Source of the DNA: Mayfieldus sp963772265
GTDB taxonomy: Bacteria > Actinomycetota > Thermoleophilia > Solirubrobacterales > 70-9
Direction: 5' to 3'
Assembly: GCA_963772265.1 (NCBI GenBank)
Contig: CAVYWS010000004.1
Location: 124,001 to 188,000 of the forward strand
Length of the DNA stretch: 64,000 bases
The stretch's first letter is position 1. Every line of letters begins with the position of its first letter. The notes under the pieces were generated by a model. It made no database searches. It was not told the origin of the DNA and was given only the letters and a program-made list of their open reading frames with translations. Shown in pieces: positions 8,742 to 17,428 of this stretch. Both the position numbers and the translations under genes were made by a program.

Positions 8742-9066
8742 GCACGCCGAGCACTCGGTGGAGCGGCTGCTGGCCGACGCACTGCGGCCGATCGATCCCC
8801 CCGAGAGCCTTTCGGGCAGGCTCGAGAGGACCTTCTCGGCGATCAGCGAGGCGGCCGCGACGGAGCTGTCCGAGTGGGCCGAGGAGCTCTCGGACTCCGA
8901 ACGCGAAGCGCTTCGCGACCCGCGCAACTGGGTGCGGCCGGTGGTCGCAGTAACCGCCGGAGGAATTGCCACCGGCGCCCTGGTGGTGCTGGAGATGCGC
9001 CGCCGCGGCCGCCAGCGCAGCGGCGGCCTGCGCGGACTCGCCGACGACCTTCGCTCGCGGCTCTAG
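8734..9066 (+). CDS. Small single-pass membrane protein, putative anti-sigma factor
   Basis: 110 residues: an acidic N-terminal half (HSVERLLADALRPIDPPES, LSEWAEELSDSEREALRDP), one membrane segment (RPVVAVTAGGIATGALVVLE) and a basic C-terminus (RRRGRQRSGGLRG). Its start lies inside the sigma-factor gene, so the two are translationally coupled. It lacks the HxxxCxxC zinc anti-sigma signature, so the anti-sigma role is inferred from position and topology only. Its TAG shares CTAG (9063-9066) with the stop of the convergent DUF4383 gene. Confidence 0.65.
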   Translation: MTEHAEHSVERLLADALRPIDPPESLSGRLERTFSAISEAAATELSEWAEELSDSEREALRDPRNWVRPVVAVTAGGIATGALVVLEMRRRGRQRSGGLRGLADDLRSRL

Positions 9067-9485
9067 GCGGTCGCCTCGGAGGTTGGCCGTGCGCCGGCGA
9101 CCGCGGGGGTCGCGAGCCCGGCGGCGATCCCGAGCACCCCGAGGATCAGGTGCAGGAAGTTGTCGGGGGTGTTGACCGGGACGACGCTGAGGATCGAGTC
9201 GCCGCTGCCGATGATGAATCCCCAGATCGCGACGACGATGTAGACGGCGCCGAGCCCGAGGGCATAGGTTCGGGCCGCATAGCCCGCGGCGAGAAGGCCA
9301 AGCGCGCCGGTGGCGATGTGGACGACGTTGTGCCAGCCGTTGACCGAGAGGATGCCGAAGACGTCGTCGTGGACCGCCTTGTTGCTGGTGAAGTCGGAGT
9401 TGTAGAAGAACCCGATGATTCCGGCGATCACGAGGGTGCCGCCGATCAAGGTCGCGTACAGCCTCGCTGGGGTTGAGCCTTCCAT
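9063..9485 (-). CDS. DUF4383 family integral membrane protein
   Basis: 140 residues with four predicted membrane segments: LIGGTLVIAGIIGFFYN, VHIATGALGLLAAGYA, LGLGAVYIVVAIWGFII and LHLILGVLGIAAGLATP. The motifs VNGWHNVVHI and NTPDNFLHLILGV are characteristic of DUF4383. ATG start 9485 with AGGAGGG at 9489-9495. Function unknown; the conserved His residues at membrane faces could bind metal or haem, but that is speculation. Confidence 0.82.
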   Translation of the reverse strand: MEGSTPARLYATLIGGTLVIAGIIGFFYNSDFTSNKAVHDDVFGILSVNGWHNVVHIATGALGLLAAGYAARTYALGLGAVYIVVAIWGFIIGSGDSILSVVPVNTPDNFLHLILGVLGIAAGLATPAVAGARPTSEATA

Positions 9486-9639
9486 AGTCCCTCCTGGTGG
9501 AGTCGATTCCGTTTGATTTTCCCGTCTCAGGCGGACGAGCGATGATCCACCGCACGCCCGCGGGCGTAGGCAGGATCAAGAGCTCTTACGCAGGTGGCGC
9601 CCGGGCGGATCAGGGCGGCGCCGATCCGGGGACCGATCG

Positions 9640-10221
9640 ATGGCGATGAACAAGATGAAGGCGGAGCGCCTCGGCGACGAGGAGCTGATGCCCCTGGTCG
9701 CGGCAAAGGACCCGGAGGCGTTCGAGGTCTTCTACGATCGCCACGGCGGCCCCGCCTACTCGCTCGCCTACCGGATCGTCGGCGACCGCAGCGCCGCCGA
9801 GGACGTGGTCCAGGAGGCATTTCTCTCGATCTGGCGCAGCGGCGCCCGCTACGACCGCGCCCGCGGCAGCGTCCGCGCCTGGGCCCTCGGGATCGTCCGC
9901 AACCGCGCCATCGACGCCCTGCGCCGCCAGGCGGGCGGGGCGCCGAAGCTCACCTTCGACGACGACGCCGTGCTCGAGCAGCGGCCCGCGCCCGACTACA
10001 CCGACGAGCAGGCGCTCCGCAACGAGGAGGCCGAAAGGCTGCGCGGAGCGTTGACCGAGCTTCCGGGCGAGCAGTCGAAGGTGATCGAGCTGGCCTACTT
10101 CGGCGGCTTCAGCCACTCCGAGATCGCCGAGATGCTGAGCATGCCGCTCGGCACCGTCAAGGGGCGGATGCGACTGGGGATCGAGAAGATCCGCACCCAG
10201 CTCGCGGAGGGGGTCTCCTGA
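9640..10221 (+). CDS. ECF-type RNA polymerase sigma factor (second of two), SigK-like
   Basis: 193 residues with region 2 (FEVFYDRHGGPAYSLAYRIVG, AAEDVVQEAFLSIWRSG, VRAWALGIVRNRAIDALRR) and region 4 (LPGEQSKVIELAYFGGFSHSEIAEML, PLGTVKGRMRLGIEKIRTQL). ATG 9640 begins the frame; in-frame ATGs follow at 9646 and 9655. The stop TGA shares its last base with the ATG of the zinc anti-sigma gene, so the two are coupled. The 154-base gap to the divergent DUF4383 gene should hold both promoters; I saw no clear ECF consensus there. Confidence 0.9.
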   Translation: MAMNKMKAERLGDEELMPLVAAKDPEAFEVFYDRHGGPAYSLAYRIVGDRSAAEDVVQEAFLSIWRSGARYDRARGSVRAWALGIVRNRAIDALRRQAGGAPKLTFDDDAVLEQRPAPDYTDEQALRNEEAERLRGALTELPGEQSKVIELAYFGGFSHSEIAEMLSMPLGTVKGRMRLGIEKIRTQLAEGVS

Positions 10222-10949
10222 TGGCCGGCATCCGCGACCACCAGAGCTGGCGAGCCGAGCTCGCCGCCTACCTGCTGGGCTCGCTGGAGGCCGACGAGAC
10301 CGATGCCGTCGAGCGCCACCTCGAAGGCTGCGAGCGCTGCCGGGCCGAGCTTCGCTGGCTGCAACCGGCGATCGACGTGCTGCCGGAATCCGTCGCCCAG
10401 CTCGAGCCGCCGCCGGAGCTGCGTGAGCGGCTGATGGCAGAGGTGCACGCCGACGCCTCGGCCGCCGCCCTGCGCGAGGACGAGGCCGCCGTCCGGTCCG
10501 AGCGGCGCGGCCGTTCCTCCAGCGGGCTGCTCGGTTTCCTGATGCGCCCGGCGGTGGGGCTGACCGCGGTCGCCCTGGTCGGCGCCGTGATCGGCGGCTA
10601 CGCGCTGCGCGGCGGCGGCGGTGGGGCGGAGACGACCACCACCCACACCACCACCGTCGCCCGGAGCGGCCCCCTCAAGGCGACTCTGGAGCGCAGCGGC
10701 GACTCGGGCACGCTGGAGATGACCGGCCTGCGCCCGCTGCCGCGCTCGCGGGTCTACGAGGCCTGGGTGCAGCGGGACGGGCGGATCGAGCCGGCGATGC
10801 TGTTCGCGGCGGATCGCGACGGCAGCGCCGGCACCGCGATCTCGCACCAGCTCGACGGGGCCGCCGCGGTGATGGTCACGGTCGAGCCGCGCGGTGGCAG
10901 CCGGCAGCCGACCGGGACTCCGATCCTGAGGGTCGCGCTGCCGGACTAG
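10221..10949 (+). CDS. Zinc-type (ZAS) anti-sigma factor, RskA-like
   Basis: 242 residues. The N-terminal cytoplasmic part has the zinc anti-sigma signature HLEGCERC (HxxxCxxC) within AAYLLGSLEADETDAVERHL. One membrane span follows (VGLTAVALVGAVIGGYALRG), then a Thr-rich linker (TTTTHTTT) and an extracellular anti-sigma-K C-terminal fold (TGLRPLPRSRVYEAWVQRDG, VMVTVEPRGGS). Such proteins hold the coupled sigma factor at the membrane until proteolysis releases it. A rhomboid protease is encoded 43 bases downstream, although site-1/site-2 proteases are the usual agents. Confidence 0.9.
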   Translation: MAGIRDHQSWRAELAAYLLGSLEADETDAVERHLEGCERCRAELRWLQPAIDVLPESVAQLEPPPELRERLMAEVHADASAAALREDEAAVRSERRGRSSSGLLGFLMRPAVGLTAVALVGAVIGGYALRGGGGGAETTTTHTTTVARSGPLKATLERSGDSGTLEMTGLRPLPRSRVYEAWVQRDGRIEPAMLFAADRDGSAGTAISHQLDGAAAVMVTVEPRGGSRQPTGTPILRVALPD

Positions 10950-10953
10950 CCCC

Positions 10954-10973
10954 AGGGGCGCGGCCAGGCCCCT
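10954..10973 (+). terminator. Hairpin between the anti-sigma and rhomboid genes
   Basis: AGGGGC-GCGGCCAG-GCCCCT forms a 6-bp GC stem just after the anti-sigma stop, without a T-run. It may attenuate transcription into the rhomboid gene. Confidence 0.3.
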
Positions 10974-10992
10974 CTGTAGCCTCAGCGCCCCG

Positions 10993-11808
10993 ATGGCCAC
11001 CTGCTACCGGCACCCCGACCGCGAGACCGGCGTCGCCTGCTCCAATTGCGGGCGGCCGATCTGCCCCGATTGCATGACCTCGACCCCGGTCGGCATGCGC
11101 TGCCCGGAGTGCGCCAGACAGCGCACCAAGGTGCGGACCGGGACGGCTGCCTTCGGCCGGTCGGGAGGCATCCCGGTGACGGTGACGCTGATAGCGATCA
11201 ACGTCGCCGCCTTCCTGGTCGAGATCGGGTCGGGGAGCGGTGGGCTGAACGGCGGCGGGACCGTGATCGACAACTTCAGCGTCTTCGCCCCCAAGGTCGC
11301 GGACGGCGAGTGGTACCGGCTGCTGACCGGCGCCTTCCTTCACGCCGGCCTTCTGCACATCGCCTTCAACATGTACGCGCTCTACATCCTCGGCCAGCTG
11401 CTCGAGCCGGCCTTCGGGAAGGTCCGATTCGCGGCGATGTACTTCGCCTCGCTGTTCGCCGGCTCGCTGGGCGTGATCATCCTCTCGCCGGACGTGCACG
11501 CCGTCGGCGCCTCGGGGGCGATCTTCGGACTCTTCGCCGCCGCCTTCGTGATCGCCCGCGGCCGCCGGCTGGAGTCGATCGCGGCCCAGCTCGGGTTCCT
11601 GCTGGTGATCAACCTCGCACTCACCTTCGGCATCCCGGGGATCGCGATCGGCGCCCACCTCTTCGGCGCCGGCGGCGGAGCGCTCTGCGGCCTTCTGATC
11701 CTCGCCGGCGACCGCGAGATCCTCGGGCCGAACCGGATCCCGGTCGAGACCGCGGTGATGGTCCTGCTCGGGGCCGCGACCTTCGCGGCCGGGATCGCCT
11801 TCGCCTAG
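10993..11808 (+). CDS. Rhomboid family intramembrane serine protease with N-terminal zinc finger
   Basis: 271 residues. Residues 1-45 form a Cys/His-rich zinc-binding region (CYRHPDRETGVACSNCGRP..., CPDCMTS, CPECA). About six membrane segments follow. Rhomboid residues are present: Asn126 in LHIAFNMYALYILG, catalytic Ser174 in GASGAIFG and catalytic His222 in GAHLFGAGGGALCG. It should cleave within or next to membrane spans of other proteins. It follows an ECF sigma/anti-sigma pair in the same direction, so regulated cleavage of membrane regulators is possible but unproven. TAG 11806-11808 lies one base from the stop of the convergent gene. Confidence 0.9.
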   Translation: MATCYRHPDRETGVACSNCGRPICPDCMTSTPVGMRCPECARQRTKVRTGTAAFGRSGGIPVTVTLIAINVAAFLVEIGSGSGGLNGGGTVIDNFSVFAPKVADGEWYRLLTGAFLHAGLLHIAFNMYALYILGQLLEPAFGKVRFAAMYFASLFAGSLGVIILSPDVHAVGASGAIFGLFAAAFVIARGRRLESIAAQLGFLLVINLALTFGIPGIAIGAHLFGAGGGALCGLLILAGDREILGPNRIPVETAVMVLLGAATFAAGIAFA

Positions 11809-11809
11809 C

Positions 11810-12469
11810 TCAGCGCAGCACCCGGTAGGAGAGGTGGGTCGCGCCCGGCCCCTCGACCACCGCGGTTCGCTCGATCCGCTGGTCGCCGATCGCCGGGTCG
11901 TCGAAGAGGCGGGCGCCGTCGCCGAGCAGGGCCGGGGCGACGTGGAGCTGGAAGTCATCGACCAGCCCGGCCGCCAGGTACTGCCGAATCGTCTCGGCGC
12001 CGCCACCGATCCCGACGTCCTTGCCGCCGGCGGCTTCGCGGGCCTGCTCGAGGGCGGGCTCGATCCCGTCTTCGACGAAGGTGAAGGTGGTGTCGGCGAG
12101 GGTCAGCGGCTCGCGGGCGTGATGGGTGAGCACGAAGACGGGCATCCGGAAGGGAGGCTCGTCGCCCCACCAGCCGTTCCAGGGGTCGTCGAAGGAGGGG
12201 TCGCTTCCCCATGGGCCCTTACCGCCGCCGAACATGTTGCGGCCCATCAGCACCGCGCCGATTCGGTCGAAGGCACCGGCGAGGATGTCGTCGTCGACTC
12301 CGGTCTCGCCCCCTTCGCCGCCGCGGCCGTGCATCTCCTGGAAGGTCTTCGTCCCGATGACCCACTCGTGAAGCGCCTCGCCGTCCTCGCCTAGCGGGTT
12401 CTCGCGGGTCTGGTTGGGTCCGGCGACGTAGCCGTCGAGCGAAATCGAAATGTCAAACGTCAGTGCCAT
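11810..12469 (-). CDS. Dihydrofolate reductase family protein (RibD C-terminal-like)
   Basis: 219 residues: SISLDGYVAGPNQTRENPLG at the N-terminus, VLMGRNMFGGGKGPWG, FVLTHHAREPLTL, VGIGGGAETIRQYLAAGLVDD and LHVAPALLGDGARLFDD. These are the NADPH-binding and core motifs of the RibD-C/YyaP-YwjB group. ATG 12469 with AGGAGG at 12474-12479. The group contains true reductases and many uncharacterised members; the substrate is unknown here. Confidence 0.85.
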   Translation of the reverse strand: MALTFDISISLDGYVAGPNQTRENPLGEDGEALHEWVIGTKTFQEMHGRGGEGGETGVDDDILAGAFDRIGAVLMGRNMFGGGKGPWGSDPSFDDPWNGWWGDEPPFRMPVFVLTHHAREPLTLADTTFTFVEDGIEPALEQAREAAGGKDVGIGGGAETIRQYLAAGLVDDFQLHVAPALLGDGARLFDDPAIGDQRIERTAVVEGPGATHLSYRVLR

Positions 12470-12543
12470 CGTGCCTCCTGCGGTAGTCGACCGGGCCTCT
12501 GGCCGATCGTTTTCAGTTCGGGGTAGAGACCGCCCGGCCGCGC

Positions 12544-13462
12544 TCAACTCATCGCCGAGGGCTGCGGCGACGGCTCGAATGGCGCAAAGCCGATTCCCAA
12601 AGGAGGCTCGACGCGGTCGGGGTGCAGCAGATGGGCGAGCAGCTCGACCCCCTCGACCAGCCGCGGGCCGGGACGCGAGAACGAGGAGGCGGCGTCGACG
12701 GCCCAGATCGCCCCGGCGCCGATCGCGGCAAGCTTGTCCGCGTTGCGCTCCGCCTGCCGCGCCGACTCGTCGACGTAGTAGCCGCAAGGCATCACAACCG
12801 CGACGTCGGGGCGCGTGTCACGAAGCTTCGCCCACTCGATCTCGCGCGACTTCTCTCCCCGCTGCGAGAGCAGCGGCTCTCCGCCGGCCAGCTCGATCAT
12901 CTCGGGCACCCAGTGGCCGCCGAGGAACGGCGGGTCGAGCCACTCGAGCGCCAGCACCGAAGGCCGCCTGGTGCCCGCAACCCGTTCGCGGACCGCCGCC
13001 AGCCTCGCCTCGAGGCGCGGCGCGCAGCTCGGCGCCCGCAGGCGCGATCTTCGCCGCCTCGGCGAGCCGTTCGACGTCGGCCATCACCTCGGCCAGGGTC
13101 GAGGGATCGAGCGAGATCACCCGCGGCCGTGAGGGAAGGCGGGCGGCGGCCGCGACCACGTCGTCGTAGGAGACCGCGCAGACCTCGCAGACGGCCTGGG
13201 TGACGATCAGCTCGGGGTCGAGCTCGGCGAGGCGGGGCTCGTCGAGCTCGTACAGCGCCCGGCCCTCTCCCGTCACCCGCTTGACCTCGGCGTCGATCTC
13301 CCGTGCCGAAAGGCCTTCCGGGATCACGGTCCTGGTCAGCTGCGGTATCGCCCGGGCCTCGGCCGGGAAGTCGCACTCGTGGGTGACGGCGACGACGCTC
13401 TCGCCGAGGCCGAGGGCGAATAGCATCTCGGTCGAAGAGGGCACGAGGCTGGCGATTCGCAC
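12544..13462 (-). CDS. Cobalamin/iron-siderophore-type periplasmic-binding fold protein, BtuF-like, without signal peptide (one frameshift)
   Basis: The product begins MRIASLVPSSTEMLFALGLG, VVAVTHECDFP, and later LIVTQAVCEVCAVSYDDVV and RVISLDPSTLAEVM, the pattern of PF01497 binding proteins. A frame change near 13020 leads into SVLALEWLDPPFLGGHWVPE, VAVVMPCGYYVDES and LLAHLLHPDRV. Restored length is about 305 residues. No signal peptide or lipobox is present, so it is probably a cytoplasmic member of the fold rather than an importer subunit; no ABC transporter genes are adjacent. It diverges from the pterin dehydratase gene 12 bases away. Confidence 0.78.
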
Positions 13463-13474
13463 GCGGAGGTCACT

Positions 13475-13753
13475 ATGGCACTTCTCTCAGACCAGGAGAT
13501 CGAGCAGCGGCTGGGCGACGTTGACGGCTGGAGCCGCGACGGAGACACGATCACCAAGACGTTCGAGAACGACGATTTCGTCGGCTCGGTCAAGTTCGTC
13601 GACAAGCTCGTCGAGCCGGCCGAGGGGATGGGTCACCACCCCGACCTCGACCTTTCCTGGGACAAGGTGACGGTGAAGATCACCAACCACGCCGAGGGCG
13701 GGCTCACCGAGAACGACTTCGAGCTGGCGGCGAAGATCGACGCCCTGGGCTGA
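13475..13753 (+). CDS. 4a-hydroxytetrahydrobiopterin dehydratase (pterin-4-alpha-carbinolamine dehydratase)
   Basis: 92 residues covering the whole family length. The active-site motif GMGHHPDLDLSWDKVTVKI is present, preceded by FVGSVKFVDKLVEPAE, and followed by LTENDFELAAKIDAL. The enzyme recycles the oxidised pterin made by aromatic amino acid hydroxylases, or acts as a DCoH-like fold protein. No hydroxylase is encoded nearby. The start lies 12 bases from the divergent BtuF-like start, so the promoters must overlap coding sequence. Confidence 0.92.
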   Translation: MALLSDQEIEQRLGDVDGWSRDGDTITKTFENDDFVGSVKFVDKLVEPAEGMGHHPDLDLSWDKVTVKITNHAEGGLTENDFELAAKIDALG

Positions 13754-13771
13754 TCCGCGCCCGGCGGGCGC

Positions 13772-14842
13772 CTACCAGGCCATCCCGGTCGAGTCGACCC
13801 GGCCGTGGCCGTCGTGGTCGAGCAGCGCCAGGGTTCGCCTGGCCGGCTCGGTTCCGCCGAGGCGGCCCCGGTCGACGATCGCGATCCACTGCACGACGCC
13901 GCCTCCGGTGCCGAAGAAGAGCCGCCCGGCCTCGCTCTTCGGCGCCTCGTAGACGACCAGGCCGTTGACCCGGAAGGCGGGGGAGGCGCCGCGCGGCAGC
14001 CTGGCGACGCTGTCGCCCGGGTGGACGCCGCTGAAGGAGCTGGCCGGGCTGATGCTGAGCACCGCCGCGACCGTTTCCCCGCCTCCCTCACCGGCCGCAG
14101 GGGCGTATGCGAGGCGCAGCTGGCCGCCGCCGGTGGCGTTGAAGCGCTCGCTTCCGTCCAGCGTCTCGTGGGCCGGTCCGTTGGCCGCGTGCAGGGCGGA
14201 TACGGGCTGGCTCAGCGAGAAGGGGCCGATCGCCGTGCGAGAGACCGATCCGGCGGGGACGGTGTGGTAGTAGACCTGGGCCCGCTCGGAAGGCGTGTCG
14301 ACGCGCGCCGCGCAGCTCGGGTCCGCCTGGACGTCGCCGCTGACATAGGCGCCGCCGCCACCGCCGGGCGAGAGGTAGGGCTGGAAGTCGGCGGGGGCGT
14401 ATGGCGTTGCGTCCATCGCCTGGCCCGCGACCCGGAAATTGGCGAGGTTGGCGCCGCCGGAGGCGCTGGCCTTGTCGAAGAAGTAGCTGCCGTCCCAGTG
14501 CCAGAGCTCGGGGCTCTGTCCCTGGACGACCGAGCCGGTCCAGTGGTCGCGCTGGAAGTAGAAGCACTTCGGTGCCGCCGCCGCGACCCGGGCAGGCTCC
14601 TTGGAGAGGAAGTCGAAGATCCCGAGGTCGGTGACGTTCTGCTGGGTCTTGTCGAACTCGACGCAGAACGGGTCGGCGTCGGGGTGGGGGAAGTCGGTGC
14701 CCGTGCCGACGTCCTGGAGCTCGCAGTTGAACGGGCCGTGGCCGTCGTACGGGGCATACGGCTGCGCCGAGGCGGTGCCAGCGATCGCCGCGCTCGCCGC
14801 GATCGCCAGACATCCCGCAAGCAGTGCGCCCCGTCTCGACAT
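13772..14842 (-). CDS. Secreted protein of unknown function
   Basis: 356 residues with a signal peptide MSRRGALLAGCLAIAASAAIAGTASA. I do not recognise the family. The mature protein is rich in aromatic residues and Gly (FYFQRDHWTGSVV, SPELWHWDGSYFF, LSPGGGGGAYVSGD) and ends in an EF-hand-like calcium loop LLDHDGHGRVDSTGMAW (DxDGxGxxD). This suggests an exported beta-rich domain followed by a calcium-binding tail similar to a dockerin loop. It is not in an operon: its stop faces the pterin dehydratase and its start diverges from the next gene. Confidence 0.7.
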   Translation of the reverse strand: MSRRGALLAGCLAIAASAAIAGTASAQPYAPYDGHGPFNCELQDVGTGTDFPHPDADPFCVEFDKTQQNVTDLGIFDFLSKEPARVAAAAPKCFYFQRDHWTGSVVQGQSPELWHWDGSYFFDKASASGGANLANFRVAGQAMDATPYAPADFQPYLSPGGGGGAYVSGDVQADPSCAARVDTPSERAQVYYHTVPAGSVSRTAIGPFSLSQPVSALHAANGPAHETLDGSERFNATGGGQLRLAYAPAAGEGGGETVAAVLSISPASSFSGVHPGDSVARLPRGASPAFRVNGLVVYEAPKSEAGRLFFGTGGGVVQWIAIVDRGRLGGTEPARRTLALLDHDGHGRVDSTGMAW

Positions 14843-14931
14843 ACCCCGGCCGGGAAGTTACCGGCGCAGGCTGGCAGTTACCAGCGACAACCGTCGCGCC
14901 GGGCCGGCGCTGGCGTTACCTTCCCTGCGGG

Positions 14932-15630
14932 ATGGTGCAGCGGGGGCCGGTGCTACGCAACGAGGTTGCGGCGGAGCTTTCACGCCGCCAGTTCCTGCAG
15001 CGCGCCGGGGCGCTCGGACTGGGGGCGGCAATCGCCTCGGCGCTGCCGCTCGCCGGCCGCCTCGCGGCCCCGGCCAGGGCCGCGGCCGCGGACCCGCTGA
15101 TCACCGACGCGACCCTGCAGGCCTTCTTCGACACGATCGTTCCCGGCCGCAGGGCCGCGAGGACCGACCTCGGCAACCCGATCCACCCGCTGGCGATCGC
15201 CGGCGTCGACCCCGAGCCGGGAGCGGTCGAGGCCGACGCGCTGCTGCTCGCCCACAACGCCAAGATCGGCTTCGACGCCCTGGCGCCCGCCTTCCTCGCC
15301 GAGCTCGAGACCCGTTCGCTGGCCCACCTGCCGGCCTCGCTCGGGCTCGGGCAGGCCGGGGACTTCCTGCACCTCGACTACGAGTCGCGCCAGGCGGTCT
15401 GCCTGGCGGGCCTCGCCTACTCGAACCCGACCCGGCTGCTCTGGGAGGCCGCCGCCGCGGTTCCGTTCACCGCCTTCTGCGCCGCCGCGACCCAGGTCAA
15501 CGCCACCGCCGCGACGGCCTCCGGCTACCGGGTGATGGGCCACCCCGGCACGGCGCCGCACGGCTACAGCGACTTCTCGTTTCGCCGCAAGCTCGCCGGC
15601 GAGCGCACCGCCGGGGGCAGCCTGCCGTGA
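14932..15630 (+). CDS. Tat-exported protein of the DUF5987 type, partner of the following GMC oxidoreductase
   Basis: ATG 14932 gives MVQRGPVLRNEVAAELSRRQFLQRAGALGLG, a twin-arginine signal (SRRQFL) ending near AAPARAAA. The mature part (LITDATLQAFFDTIVPGRRA, DLGNPIHPLAIAGVDPEPG, GDFLHLDYESRQAVCLAGLA, RVMGHPGTAPHGYSDFSFRR) matches the short proteins encoded with GMC oxidoreductases and resembles gluconate dehydrogenase subunit 3. Its TGA overlaps the GTG of the oxidoreductase as GTGA, so the two are co-translated. A probable role is export or maturation of the flavoprotein; this is inferred from context. Confidence 0.75.
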   Translation: MVQRGPVLRNEVAAELSRRQFLQRAGALGLGAAIASALPLAGRLAAPARAAAADPLITDATLQAFFDTIVPGRRAARTDLGNPIHPLAIAGVDPEPGAVEADALLLAHNAKIGFDALAPAFLAELETRSLAHLPASLGLGQAGDFLHLDYESRQAVCLAGLAYSNPTRLLWEAAAAVPFTAFCAAATQVNATAATASGYRVMGHPGTAPHGYSDFSFRRKLAGERTAGGSLP

Positions 15631-17297
15631 GTGAGCGGGTCGACGTCTGCATCGTCGGGTCGGGCTTCGGCGGCTCGATCGCCGCCTGGCGGCTGGCCGA
15701 GCTCTACCGCGCCAACGGCGAGAAGCCGAGCGTGTTGGTGCTGGAGCGGGGAAAGCGCAAGGGCCACGTCGACTTTCGCCAGTCGATGGACGTCGGACCA
15801 CCTCTCCGACGTCTACGGGCTGATCCAGGGCCAGGGGGCGCAGGTCGTGATCGGCAACCTCGTCGGCGGCGGCTCGAACCTCTACCTCGCCGCCTCGCTG
15901 CGCGCGCCCCAGGAGACCTTCGAGCGCCGCGACCACAACCCCGCCGACGGACCCGACCGCCGCATGTGGCCGCAGCCGCTCAGCCGCCGCTCGCTCGATC
16001 CCTTCTACGGCCGGGCGGAGGCCGGGCTGCGGGTCCGGCAGCCCTCCTGGAACGAGGTCTCGAAGATCGGGCGGGCTCTGGGCGGCGACCCTCGACGCCG
16101 CCGGCCACAGCTGCGACCGCGTGCCGCTCGCGATCGACTTCGGGCGCTGCGTCGACGCGAAGTGGTGCTACACGGGCTGCATCTTCGGCGCCAAGAACTC
16201 GCTGATCACCAACTACCTCGCCTCCGCCGAGCTGGCCGGGGTCGAGGTCCGCCCGCTGGTCCAGGTCAACGAGGTCCGCGAGTCGAGCGCCCGGCCCTAT
16301 CGCTACCTGGTCAAGGCTGTGACGATCGACCCGGAGAGCGCGCAGCCGGCCGGCTCGGTCACCGACATCGAGTGCAAGGTCCTGATCCTCGCCGCCGGCG
16401 CGATGGGGACTCCGCCGATCCTGATGCGCTCGCGCCAGAGCCTGGCTCTGCCGCAGGTCTCCCCGCACCTCGGCAAGCACCTCGGGGTCAACGGCGACCA
16501 CGTCGCCGCGGTCGAGTACGACCCCAAGCGGGTCAAGGACGTCCTCGGCCTCGCCGGCGGCCCGCAGTTCTACAAGGGCAAGCCGATCACGACGATGAGC
16601 TACGACTGGTTCACGGGGCGGAGCGCGCATCGCTTCGACGGCACCCGCTTCACCCTGCAGGAGATCCTGCTCTCACAGCTGACCAACTTCCTCTACGACG
16701 ACGGACGCGGCCCCGGCCGGCGAGCCGTCCTGGTGGGGGCGCCAGAAGAAGCAGTCGGTCTCCACCTGGAGCGACCACATCGAGGTGCTGGCCATGGTCG
16801 AGGACACCAACGACGGCGAGTTCTACGCGGTGCCGCCGACCGGCGGCGGCCACGTCCGCCCCAACGCCGGGCCGGTCGGGGTCGGGCTCTTCAATTACAG
16901 GCTCTCCGAGCAGTCGCTGCAGGTCCGCGAGCGAGCCAACGCGGCGATCCAGGGGGTGGTCGAGCGCAAGGGCCTGGGCCGCTTCCTGAAGTTGACCGAG
17001 ACCGAGGGCGTCTACTGCGCCCATCCGCTCGGCGGCTGCCGGATGGCCGACTCGCGCGACCTCGGCGTGACCGACCACGGCTGCGAGGTGTTCGGCTACG
17101 AGGGCCTGTTCTGCATGGACTCCTCGGCGATCCCGACCAGCCTCGGGGTCAACCCCTCGCTGACGATCTCGGCCGTGTGTGAGCGCGCCGCGGCGGGACT
17201 GGTCGAGCGCGCCGCTGATTTCGGCCTGCCGCCGCGGCCGCAGGACTTCCAGCATCGCCCGCCCGGGGTGCACGTCGGGCCCCGCCGCCTCCCCTAG
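15627..17297 (+). CDS. GMC family oxidoreductase, cholesterol oxidase/choline dehydrogenase-like (three frameshifts)
   Basis: GTG 15627 gives SERVDVCIVGSGFGGSIAAW, an FAD-binding Rossmann motif (GxGxxG). After a shift near 15790 come DVYGLIQGQGAQVVIGN and GGGSNLYLAASLRAP; after a second near 16085, CDRVPLAIDFGRCVDAKW and ILAAGAMGTPPILMRS; after a third near 16715, SDHIEVLAMVEDTNDG and the C-terminal YCAHPLGGCRMADS and MDSSAIPTSLGVNPS with the active-site His and Asn of the family. Restored length is about 556 residues. It oxidises an alcohol, possibly a sterol or sugar, using FAD. It depends on the coupled Tat protein for export by inference. Confidence 0.82.
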
Positions 17298-17428
17298 GAG
17301 CAGCCACCTCCGGAGACGCGGATCCGGCTGCTAACTTCAAGCCCGTCGCCGATGGCACCAGACGACGATCCCCCTCGAAGTACGAGTCCGCATAGGCGTC
17401 TGACGGGGTCCTGCAAGGGAGGCCGGTT

